A stretch of DNA of 36,059 nt from Hydrogenophaga palleronii NBRC 102513 (GTDB lineage Bacteria; Pseudomonadota; Gammaproteobacteria; Burkholderiales; Burkholderiaceae_C), in contig NZ_BCTJ01000037.1 of the NCBI RefSeq assembly GCF_001571225.1, positions 1 to 36,059 of the forward strand. Reading direction: 5' to 3'. The position numbers and the translations under genes were made by a program. The notes below the pieces were generated by a model, which was not told the origin of the DNA, made no database searches, and saw only the letters and a list, made by a program, of their open reading frames with translations. Position 1 is the stretch's first letter, and each line of letters starts with the position of its first letter. Positions 28,737 to 34,775 of this stretch are shown piece by piece.

Positions 28737-29687
28737 TTACCAGCCACCCGAGGCGCCACCGCCCCCGAAGTTGCCACCGCGGCCGGAGCTGAAGCCTCCG
28801 CCACCACCACCGCGCCCACCACCAAAACCGCCGCCGCCGAAACCACCACCGCCACCCCAGCCGCCGCCACCGCCGCGTCCACCGCGGCCGCTGGTGGGCG
28901 CGGGCATGAACTGCAGGAACAGCGCGGCCAGCATGCCGAGCAGGCCGGCGCCGATGGACACCCAGAGCACGGCGGTCAGCACCCAGGCCAGACCGCCGGC
29001 ACCCACGCCGGTCAACAGGCTGCCGATCTTGTTGCCGAACAGGCCGCGCAACAGGGCCGAGACCATGGGCACGGCGAAGACCGCGAACACCAGCACCTCC
29101 ATCCAGTCGAACTCACCGATGCGCTCGCCGCGGCCGGCGGGAGCGGCCTCGGGCAAAGGCAGGGCCTCGCCGCTGATGCGCGCCAGGATCTGGTCCACCC
29201 CGGCCTCGATGCCTCCGGCATAGTCGCCCTGGCGGAAGGCCGGCGTCACCACGCCGTCGATGATGCGGCGCGCCAGCAGATCGGGGATGGCGCCTTCCAG
29301 GGTCTTGGCGGTGGCGATGCGCAGGCGCCGGTCGTCCTTGGCGATGACGAACAGCACACCGTCACCCACGTCGCGCCGGCCGATCTTCCAGGCATCACCC
29401 AGGCGTTGCGTGTAGTCGGCAATGTCTTCGGGCGCGGTGGTCGGCACCATCACCACCACCACCTGGGAGCCCTTGGCTTTTTCGAACGCCGCGAGCTTGG
29501 CCTCGATGGCGGCGGTGCTGGCCGCGTCCAGCGTGCCGGACTGGTCGATCACGCGTGCGCGCAACTCGGGCAGCGCCTGCAGGCCGGCCACCTGTTGCGC
29601 CAGCGCCACCAACGGCAGGCCGCACAGCAGCACCAGCGCCAGCAGCCATCGGCCCAGCGGTGAGCGGGCCGCGAAGCGCTGGGTCAT
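28737..29687 (-). CDS. TPM domain (YgcG-like) membrane protein with Gly-rich tail
   Basis: This 316-residue protein has a signal peptide (about 1-30, ending VALAQ), a TPM domain (VIDQSGTLDAASTAAIEAKLAAFEKAKGSQVVVVMVPTTAPEDIADYTQRLGDAWKIGRRDVGDGVLFVIAKDDRRLRI, about 46-125), two or three hydrophobic segments (about 195-265) and a C-terminus of almost only Gly with Phe/Arg/Ser. This architecture is typical of YgcG proteins paired with LemA. Its start overlaps the lemA stop by four bases. Confidence 0.92.
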   Translation of the reverse strand: MTQRFAARSPLGRWLLALVLLCGLPLVALAQQVAGLQALPELRARVIDQSGTLDAASTAAIEAKLAAFEKAKGSQVVVVMVPTTAPEDIADYTQRLGDAWKIGRRDVGDGVLFVIAKDDRRLRIATAKTLEGAIPDLLARRIIDGVVTPAFRQGDYAGGIEAGVDQILARISGEALPLPEAAPAGRGERIGEFDWMEVLVFAVFAVPMVSALLRGLFGNKIGSLLTGVGAGGLAWVLTAVLWVSIGAGLLGMLAALFLQFMPAPTSGRGGRGGGGGWGGGGGFGGGGFGGGRGGGGGGFSSGRGGNFGGGGASGGW

Positions 29688-30292
29688 GGCTTGTTGAAGT
29701 CCACCGCCGGCGGTGTCGAGATGGTGGCCTCGTTGGCGACCTGGAAGTTGGCCTTGGGCTTGTAGCCGAACAGCATGGCGGTCAGGTTGTTCGGGAAGCT
29801 GCGTGCCAGCACGTTGTACTCCTGCACCGTCTGGATGTAGCGGTTACGCGCCACGGTGATGCGGTTCTCCGTGCCTTCGAGCTGCACGCGCAGGTCGCTG
29901 AAGCCCTGGTTGGCCTTCAGGTTGGGGTACTGCTCCACCACCACCATCAGGCGGCTGAGTGCGCTGCCCAGCTCACCCTGCGCGGCCTGGAACTGCTGCA
30001 TGGCGGCCGGGTCGTTGAGCGTTTCGGGCGTGACCTGGATCGACGTGGCCTTGGAGCGCGCTTCGATCACACGCGTGAGCGTCTCCTGCTCGAAGTTGGC
30101 CTCGCCCTTGACGGTGGCGACGATGTTGGGGATCAGGTCGGCGCGGCGCTGGTACTGGTTGAGCACCTCGGACCAGGCCGACTGGCTCTGTTCGTCCAAC
30201 CGCTGGAAATCGTTGTAGCCACAGCCGGTGAGGCTGGCCGCGATCACCAGGCCGGCGGCCCAGGTCAACAGGCGTTGAAAGGATGTGCGCAC
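29684..30292 (-). CDS. lemA: LemA family protein
   Basis: This 202-residue protein is LemA: lipobox SLTGC (Cys24), YNDFQRLDEQSQSAWSEVLNQYQRRADLIPNIVATVKG and YPNLKANQGFSDLRVQLEGTENRITVARNRYIQTVQEYN. LemA proteins form helical bundles at the membrane; function is unclear. The start is GTG with AGGAGG four bases upstream on the minus strand. It begins a lemA-TPM-TPM operon. Confidence 0.95.
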   Translation of the reverse strand: MRTSFQRLLTWAAGLVIAASLTGCGYNDFQRLDEQSQSAWSEVLNQYQRRADLIPNIVATVKGEANFEQETLTRVIEARSKATSIQVTPETLNDPAAMQQFQAAQGELGSALSRLMVVVEQYPNLKANQGFSDLRVQLEGTENRITVARNRYIQTVQEYNVLARSFPNNLTAMLFGYKPKANFQVANEATISTPPAVDFNKP

Positions 30293-30429
30293 AAAACCTC
30301 CTCTGGCCGATGGCCGTTCAATCGGGTATCAAAAAGGACCTCTGATGTGAGCGGACTATACCCGGGCACGAAGGCACTTCAGGAGGGCCGCAGGGGTGCT
30401 GCAGGGGTATGGCACGCCGCCCGTGGGCA

Positions 30430-30447
30430 GGCGGCAAAATAGCCGCC
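30430..30447 (+). promoter_or_regulatory. Hairpin abutting the start of the NTF2-like gene
   Basis: GGCGGC (30430-30435), loop AAAATA, GCCGCC (30442-30447) end immediately before the ATG at 30448. There is no Shine-Dalgarno sequence, so this gene either starts leaderless (CAAAAT would be a weak -10) or its start is controlled by this hairpin. Confidence 0.4.
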
Positions 30448-30885
30448 ATGCGCAAACACAAACTGCCCCCCGGCTCCGCGGACGACACGGAGGCCGCCTT
30501 CTACGACGCCCTGCAGCATGCCGACCTGGAGCGCCTGATGGCCTGCTGGGCCGACGACGACGAGATCGTCTGTGTGCACCCGGGCGGCCCGCGCCTGATC
30601 GGGCAAGCCGCGGTGCGTGCCGCGTTCGAGGCCCTGTTCGCCAACGGCAGCGTGCAGGCGCAGCCGGAAAAAGTGCGCCGGCTCGATGCCGGTGCCTGCA
30701 GCGTGCACAGCGTGGTCGAACGGGTGGCCGTGATGACCGACGACGGCATGCAGCACGCCTGGGTGGTCGCCACCAACGTCTACGCCAAGACCGCACAAGG
30801 CTGGCGCATGGTGGCCCACCACGCCAGCGCCGGCGCGCGCTCCGAACCCCCGGAAGTGCTCACCTCCCCGCCGGTGCTGCATTGA
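30448..30885 (+). CDS. NTF2-like / SnoaL-like (DUF4440-type) protein
   Basis: This 145-residue protein fits the NTF2-like cone fold of the DUF4440/SnoaL-like group: DTEAAFYDALQHADLERLMACWADDDEIVCVHPGGPRLIGQAAVRAAFEALF and a final AQGWRMVAHHAS. Members bind or turn over small molecules; no catalytic residues can be named here. The ATG at 30448 gives the better family start than 30409. Its TGA overlaps the TTG start of the next gene. Confidence 0.85.
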   Translation: MRKHKLPPGSADDTEAAFYDALQHADLERLMACWADDDEIVCVHPGGPRLIGQAAVRAAFEALFANGSVQAQPEKVRRLDAGACSVHSVVERVAVMTDDGMQHAWVVATNVYAKTAQGWRMVAHHASAGARSEPPEVLTSPPVLH

Positions 30886-31880
30886 GACCGCGCAGTTTCG
30901 ATTACCGCGCCCCGTGGTGGTTGCCGGGTGGCAATGCGCAGACGCTGTGGGCCGCGCTGGCCAGCCGCCGCCATTTCGGGCCGGCACCGCGCTGGCAACG
31001 CAGCCGCTGGACCACGCCCGACGGGGACTTCATCGACGTCGACCAGGCCAAGCACGCCAGCGCACCCGAAGCGCCCTTGCTGGTGCTGTTCCACGGGCTG
31101 GAGGGCTCGTCGGCCAGCCAGTACGCCGTCGCCTTCGCCGACTTCGCGGCCGCGCACGGCATCGCTTATGCGGTGCCGCACTTCCGCGGCTGTTCGGGTG
31201 AGCTCAACCTCGGCCCGCGCGCCTACCACTCGGGCGACTTCGCCGAGATCGACTGGATGCTGCGCCGCTTCGCCGAAGAACACCCGGGCCGCCCACTGAT
31301 CGCCGTCGGTGTCTCGCTGGGTGGCAACGCGCTGATGCGCTGGGCCGGCGAAACTGGTGCGGCAGCCGCGCAGCAGGTGCGCGCCATCGCCTCGGTCTGT
31401 TCACCGCTCGACCTCGCGGCGGGTGGCCACGCCATCGGCCGTGGCTTCAACCGCCTCGTCTACACCCGCGTGTTCATGCGCTCCATGGTGCCCAAGGCCT
31501 TGAAGAAACTGGCGCAGCACCCCGGCCTGTTCGAGCGCGAGGCGCTGCTGGCCGCGCGCGACCTGTACGAGTTCGACAACCTCTTCACCGCACCCCTGCA
31601 CGGCTTTCGCGACACCGCCGACTACTGGGCGCGCGCCTCGGCCAAGCCGGTGCTGCAGGACATCCGCGTGCCCGCGCTCGCACTCAACGCGCGCAACGAC
31701 CCCTTCGTGCCCGCGCAGTCCCTGCCGACGCTGCAGGACGCCGGGCACTACGTCACCTTGTGGCAACCCGAACAGGGCGGGCACGTCGGCTTTCCGGTGT
31801 CACACGGCGCACTGGGTTTGCCAGGCCATGTGCGGGCCATGCCCGAGGCTGTGGGAAACTGGCTGCTCGCCCACCTCTGA
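30882..31880 (+). CDS. YheT-type alpha/beta hydrolase
   Basis: This 332-residue protein is a YheT/YMC-type alpha/beta hydrolase: YRAPWWLPGGNAQTLW at the N-terminus, HGLEGSSASQYA, nucleophile elbow GVSLGGNAL (Ser145), acid in NARNDPFVP (Asp273) and GGHVGF (His301). The substrate is unknown, perhaps esters or lipids. No ATG or GTG lies at the family start, so the TTG at 30882 is taken; it overlaps the upstream stop (TTGA), implying coupled translation with the NTF2-like gene. Confidence 0.9.
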   Translation: MRPRSFDYRAPWWLPGGNAQTLWAALASRRHFGPAPRWQRSRWTTPDGDFIDVDQAKHASAPEAPLLVLFHGLEGSSASQYAVAFADFAAAHGIAYAVPHFRGCSGELNLGPRAYHSGDFAEIDWMLRRFAEEHPGRPLIAVGVSLGGNALMRWAGETGAAAAQQVRAIASVCSPLDLAAGGHAIGRGFNRLVYTRVFMRSMVPKALKKLAQHPGLFEREALLAARDLYEFDNLFTAPLHGFRDTADYWARASAKPVLQDIRVPALALNARNDPFVPAQSLPTLQDAGHYVTLWQPEQGGHVGFPVSHGALGLPGHVRAMPEAVGNWLLAHL

Positions 31881-31902
31881 CCCCTCTATCGAGATCGACG
31901 CC

Positions 31903-32445
31903 ATGGACGACATCGTCAAGGCCGCGATGGCCAAATGGCCCAACGTGCCGCACTGCATCGGCTGGCTCGGCCTGGACGCGCGCGGCAACTGGTACATGCG
32001 CGACGACCGCACCCAGGCCGCCGGCCCCTTCCCCGACAGCAAGGGCTCCTTGCTGCAGCATCAGAAACTCATCGAGTTCATCCAGCGCAACTACGCGGCC
32101 GACGCGCAGGGCCAGTGGTATTTCCAGAACGGGCCGCAGCGCGTCTACGTGGACCTGGAAAACACCCCCTGGATCTGGCGCCTGCAGCCCGATGGGCGGG
32201 TGCTCTCGCATACCGGCATTGCGGTGGCCGTGACGGCCAGCCTGCTCGACGAAACCGGGCACCTCTACCTGGTGGCCGATGACGGCGCTGTCGGCCTGGT
32301 GCACAGCGCCGACATGGCTCTGGCTGCAGACGCGGTGGAAGCCGGCCGCTGGAGCCCCGAAGCCGTGCAGGCCAATGGGCTGCCCGCGCGCTTCGGTTTC
32401 GTGCGCCGCCCGCAGGCGCCGCCGGCAAACCCGCCAGCACCCTGA
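31903..32445 (+). CDS. Conserved Burkholderiales protein of unknown function
   Basis: This 180-residue protein (MDDIVKAAMAKWPNVPHCIGWLGLDARGNWYMRDDRTQAAGPFPDSKGS, then FIQRNYAADAQGQWYFQNGPQRVYVDLENTPWIWRL) resembles a conserved unknown family of Burkholderiales that I recall being labelled DUF2946, though I am not sure of the label. It is rich in Trp and Asp/Asn in the first half, has no signal peptide and no membrane helix. It follows the YheT-type hydrolase by 22 bases and ends at a strong terminator, so it is likely the third gene of that unit. Confidence 0.8.
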   Translation: MDDIVKAAMAKWPNVPHCIGWLGLDARGNWYMRDDRTQAAGPFPDSKGSLLQHQKLIEFIQRNYAADAQGQWYFQNGPQRVYVDLENTPWIWRLQPDGRVLSHTGIAVAVTASLLDETGHLYLVADDGAVGLVHSADMALAADAVEAGRWSPEAVQANGLPARFGFVRRPQAPPANPPAP

Positions 32446-32477
32446 GCCACGGCCGCCCGAGGCAAAGGCACAGGCGT

Positions 32478-32508
32478 AAAAAAGCCGGCTCGCAGGCCGG
32501 CTTTTTTT
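32478..32508 (+). terminator. Intrinsic terminator
   Basis: AAAAAAGCCGGC (32478-32489), loop TCGCAG, GCCGGCTTTTTT (32496-32507) and another T form a near-ideal terminator. It lies between convergent genes and has A/T tails on both sides, so it could serve both strands. Confidence 0.92.
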
Positions 32509-32527
32509 GCGTGCGTTGAAGCCGCGT

Positions 32528-33394
32528 TTATTTGACGGCGGCCACCATGAACTGCACGGTCGCCTTGATCTCGGCGTCGGTGGCGGCGGTGCCACCCCGG
32601 GGAGGCATGGCGCCCATGCCCTTGATGACGGCGGCGGTCAGGCCTTCCACGCCCAGCGGCAAGCGCGCAGCCCAGGCGGCCTTGTCACCCAGCTTGGGCG
32701 CACCGGCCACACCCGCGGCGTGGCAGACCGAGCACGATTGTTTGTAGAGCGCTTCACCGGCACCAGCGGCCACTGTGGTGGCGGCTTCGGGTGCTGCTGC
32801 AGCGGCAGGCGCGGGGGCAGCAACAGGGGCGGGCTCGGCAGCGGCCGGGGCGGCTGCCGCGACGGGGGCGGCCGCTGCATCAGGCGCAGCTGCGGCGGCA
32901 GCAGGTGCCTGCGGCTCGGGGAACTTGGCACCGGCGGCATTGGCCATGTGCACCACGGCGCGGCCAATCTCGGCGTCGCGGAACGCGCCACCACCTTGAG
33001 CACCCATCGCGCCCTTGCCCTTGAGGGCGGCGTTCAGCAGCGCGTCGTAACCGGTGGCGATGCGCGGCGCCCAGGCGGCAGCATCGCCGAGCTTTGGCGC
33101 ACCGGCCAGACCCGCGCCGTGGCAGGCCACGCATTGCGCGGTGTACACGGCCTCGCCAGCGGCCAGCGGCCGGTTGGCATCACGCACTTCGACCGTGCCT
33201 ACGCGCTGGATGCGCTCCGCCGTCGCCTGTTCAACGTCCACCGCACCCGCAGCGGGCTTGTCGCCCGAGACCACGGTGTACACCAGGCCGATGATGATGA
33301 AGATGGGCGCGACAAACGCGAAGAACGACGTCCACAGCAACTGGGCTGGTGTCTTGATCGGGCCGGTGTGGTGTTCGTGGGCGTGGTCGCTCAT
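32528..33394 (-). CDS. Membrane-anchored dihaem cytochrome c (cytochrome c5 type)
   Basis: This 288-residue protein has an N-terminal membrane anchor (LLWTSFFAFVAPIFIIIGLVYTVV, about 19-42), then two class I haem domains with CVACH (88-92) and CSVCH (221-225), each preceding GLAGAPKLGD-like repeats and a likely Met ligand (GKGAMG, KGMGAMPPRGG). The two are joined by an Ala/Pro-rich linker (about 161-210). This is the cytochrome c5/CycA type, probably a periplasmic electron donor to a terminal oxidase. The ATG at 33394 begins MSDHAHEHHTGPIKTP; the frame opens farther upstream without need. Confidence 0.93.
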   Translation of the reverse strand: MSDHAHEHHTGPIKTPAQLLWTSFFAFVAPIFIIIGLVYTVVSGDKPAAGAVDVEQATAERIQRVGTVEVRDANRPLAAGEAVYTAQCVACHGAGLAGAPKLGDAAAWAPRIATGYDALLNAALKGKGAMGAQGGGAFRDAEIGRAVVHMANAAGAKFPEPQAPAAAAAAPDAAAAPVAAAAPAAAEPAPVAAPAPAAAAAPEAATTVAAGAGEALYKQSCSVCHAAGVAGAPKLGDKAAWAARLPLGVEGLTAAVIKGMGAMPPRGGTAATDAEIKATVQFMVAAVK

Positions 33395-33470
33395 GGTGTC
33401 CTCAAGGGTGCGAAACGGGGCCGGTATAAGAGTGGGGCAGGCCTGCGTGGGCAAGGCAAAACAGCCTGCG

Positions 33471-33476
33471 ATTATA
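33471..33476 (-). promoter_or_regulatory. Candidate -10 box for the cytochrome c5 gene
   Basis: On the minus strand a perfect TATAAT lies 77 bases before the cytochrome ATG. No good -35 box is found at 16-18 bases. It is back to back with the tRNA-Arg promoter. Confidence 0.5.
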
Positions 33477-33520
33477 GCCAAGCCCCCTTGTGTCCGAGCG
33501 AAGTACCACCCCCTGGCTGA

Positions 33521-33526
33521 TAGAAT
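33521..33526 (+). promoter_or_regulatory. -10 box of the tRNA-Arg transcription unit
   Basis: TAGAAT, followed by the G/C-rich discriminator GCGCCCG typical of stringently controlled stable-RNA promoters, ends four bases before the damaged tRNA copy. A clear -35 is not seen. The intact tRNA is 94 bases further on and is probably read from here. Confidence 0.55.
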
Positions 33527-33536
33527 TGCGCCCGTT

Positions 33537-33603
33537 GCGGCTGTAGCTCAGTGGATAGAGTATTGGCCTCCGAAGGCTGTCGTCATCGGCAAAACACGCA
33601 CCA
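33537..33603 (+). pseudogene. Damaged tRNA-Arg(CCG) copy
   Basis: From 33537 the sequence matches the intact tRNA-Arg below over its first 41 bases (acceptor 5' strand, D arm, anticodon loop with CCTCCGAAG) with one substitution. The 3' strand of the anticodon stem (GGCTG) no longer pairs with TTGGC, and there is no T arm or matching acceptor strand; the segment merely ends in GCACCA. It cannot fold as a tRNA and is read as a truncated or recombined copy. Confidence 0.75.
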
Positions 33604-33623
33604 GATAGACTATTGGTCTCCAA
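33604..33623 (+). repeat. Second degenerate fragment of the tRNA-Arg anticodon arm
   Basis: These 20 bases match the damaged copy (33554-33573) at 17 positions and the intact tRNA (33648-33667) at 16, so the D-to-anticodon segment occurs three times at intervals of 50 and 44 bases. It has no tRNA potential of its own. Confidence 0.6.
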
Positions 33624-33630
33624 GCAGCAT

Positions 33631-33706
33631 GCGGCTGTAGCTCAGTGGATAGAGTATCGGCCTCCGAAGCCGAGGGTCGTGGGTTCGATCCCCGCCAGCC
33701 GCACCA
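33631..33706 (+). tRNA. tRNA-Arg (anticodon CCG)
   Basis: This 76-base sequence folds as a complete tRNA: acceptor GCGGCTG (33631-33637) with CAGCCGC (33696-33702), D arm GCTC/GAGT, anticodon stem TCGGC/GCCGA with loop CTCCGAA, so anticodon CCG at 33664-33666, T loop with GGTTCGATCC, discriminator A and encoded CCA. It reads CGG codons. A degraded copy with the promoter lies upstream. Confidence 0.96.
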
Positions 33707-33840
33707 AAATCAACGACTTACGTGTGCCTCTCATGGCCCATGCACCAGTCGCTTGAATCCAGAGCCACTCGTTTGGCAAGAGCATTGGGCCCTGAGAAGC
33801 TCGGTGGGCAAGAGTCAGAAGCTCTCTTGAACACTTCCTG

Positions 33841-33873
33841 TGGCCCATCCATGGCCCACTTATGGCCCGCCAT
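33841..33873. repeat. Three 11-bp TGGCCC repeats (iteron-like)
   Basis: TGGCCCATCCA, TGGCCCACTTA and TGGCCCGCCAT lie in direct succession at 33841, 33852 and 33863. Further TGGCCCA copies are at 33734 and 33919. The 11-base period puts them on the same face of the helix, as expected for protein binding sites. Confidence 0.6.
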
Positions 33874-33905
33874 TGACGGCTCGACGATCGGATGCCGTCA
33901 TTTTT
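33874..33905 (+). terminator. Terminator-like hairpin downstream of tRNA-Arg
   Basis: TGACGGC (33874-33880) pairs with GCCGTCA (33894-33900) across a 13-base loop and is followed by T5. It is the first terminator-like structure after the tRNA. Confidence 0.6.
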
Positions 33906-34001
33906 GACCCTTGGACTGTGGCCCAGTCAAATTTCTCTGCCGTTGTTCGTTAGCTTTCAATGTGGATCAGGCCCGTGCGGTGTTGAATTCCACCGATCTT
34001 T

Positions 34002-34186
34002 GACCCGGAGGGGGGTGCGGACGAAAACTTGGACTACTAGGAGGTAGTTCATGTATTCCTACGAAGATCGGATTCGAGCCGTTGAGCTCTACATCAAGCT
34101 GGGCAAACGCGTCAGACCCACCATCCGTCAACTGGGTTATCCAACAAAGAGTTCATTGAAGGGCTGGTACAACGAATACCAGCAGA
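34002..34186 (+). mobile_element. 5' fragment of an IS3-family element
   Basis: The sequence from about TGACCCGGAGG contains a Shine-Dalgarno AGGAGG and the start of an IS3-type orfA. The coding match breaks off near 34186, where a second IS3 element in the opposite orientation begins. The left boundary is approximate. Only this remnant is present, so it cannot transpose by itself. Confidence 0.55.
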
Positions 34187-34209
34187 TGGGCTGCTGCCGG
34201 TTCCGTTGA
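34051..34209 (+). pseudogene. Truncated IS3-family OrfA
   Basis: Fifty-two residues from the ATG at 34051 (AGGAGGTAGTTC upstream) give the start of a helix-turn-helix OrfA of an IS3-family element: SYEDRIRAVELYIKLGKR and IRQLGYPTKSSLKGWYNEY. The family similarity ends at about residue 45; the last residues are coded by the invading element's end before a TGA. The rest of OrfA and all of OrfB are missing. Confidence 0.75.
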
Positions 34210-34216
34210 CACCGAC

Positions 34217-34693
34217 CTAAGCTTTTTGAGCTTGCTCGAACTGTACGGGACTGAGATAGCCGAGTGTCGAATGTCGGCGCGTCGGGTTGTAGAAGCGCTC
34301 GATGTAGTCGAACACATCTGAACGGGCCTGCCCTCGTGTGCGGTACACCTTCCTGTCGGCCACGGCACTGCGCGCGCCACGGTCCTTAGGCAGTCCACGC
34401 CGTCTGGGTCTGGCTCGCAATGCCTGCTCGCGCATGAGCCGTTCGATGCGGTGCAGACCACAAGCCTGCCCTTGCTCCAGCACGTCGTGCCACACACGGC
34501 GTGCGCCGTAGGTGCGGTCGCTGCGCACGAAGCTCTGGTGGACCTGCGCGCCCAGCACTTCATCGCTGAGGCTGCGCCGGCTCCTGGGGCGTGTGAGCCA
34601 CGCGTAGAAGCCACCCCGCGAGACACCGAGCGCCTCGCACATCAGATTGACCGGCCAGGCCCCTCGGTGCTTCGCCACGAAGCCGAACTTCAC
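34217..34693 (-). pseudogene. IS3-family OrfB transposase lacking its DDE core
   Basis: This 158-residue frame starts with GTG (atGTGAag, overlapping the orfA stop). Residues 1-111 match the N-terminal part of IS3 OrfB (AKHRGAWPVNLMCEALGVSRGGFYAWL, SDRTYGARRVWHDVL, HRIERLMREQALRARPRRRGLP) and residues 114-158 its C-terminus (YRTRGQARSDVFDYIERFYNPTRRHSTLGYLSPVQFE). Between them roughly 150 residues, including the rve domain with the catalytic DDE triad, are missing in frame. The junction is at about 34350-34365. The protein can have no transposase activity. Confidence 0.9.
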
Positions 34694-34719
34694 ATCGACT
34701 CCTTCGCGAAGTAGGCCGC

Positions 34720-34745
34720 CGTGCGTTCAACCGGTCAAGGCAACA
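34720..34745 (+). repeat. IS30 left terminal inverted repeat
   Basis: This 26-base end begins CGTGCGTTCAACCGG. It matches the reverse complement of 35917-35942 except for G against A at the sixth base. Confidence 0.88.
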
Positions 34746-34775
34746 TCGTCTTAAAAATGTTGTTGGAGTATCGGT

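Larger units (their letters stand above)
33707..34001. other. Gene-poor stretch between tRNA-Arg and the IS nest
   Basis: No credible gene is seen. The base composition is visibly less GC-rich than the chromosome around it. It holds several copies of TGGCCCA, three of them at an 11-base period, a terminator-like hairpin at 33874-33905, and a small GACTG/CAGTC hairpin (33914-33918 with 33924-33928). It looks like foreign DNA left beside a tRNA gene. Confidence 0.55.

Noticed and set aside
28770..28900. Repetitive CCACC/GCCGCC tract as a DNA repeat element
   Set aside because: It is the coding sequence for the glycine-rich tail of the TPM protein read from the other strand.
33537..33603. A second functional tRNA-Arg
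   Set aside because: The anticodon stem does not pair and there is no T arm or acceptor complement, despite the terminal GCACCA.
33722..33907. Small open frames in the stretch after tRNA-Arg
   Set aside because: They have no ribosome binding site or family resemblance, and one minus-strand frame runs into the tRNA itself. I also looked for an integrase C-terminus here and could not support one.
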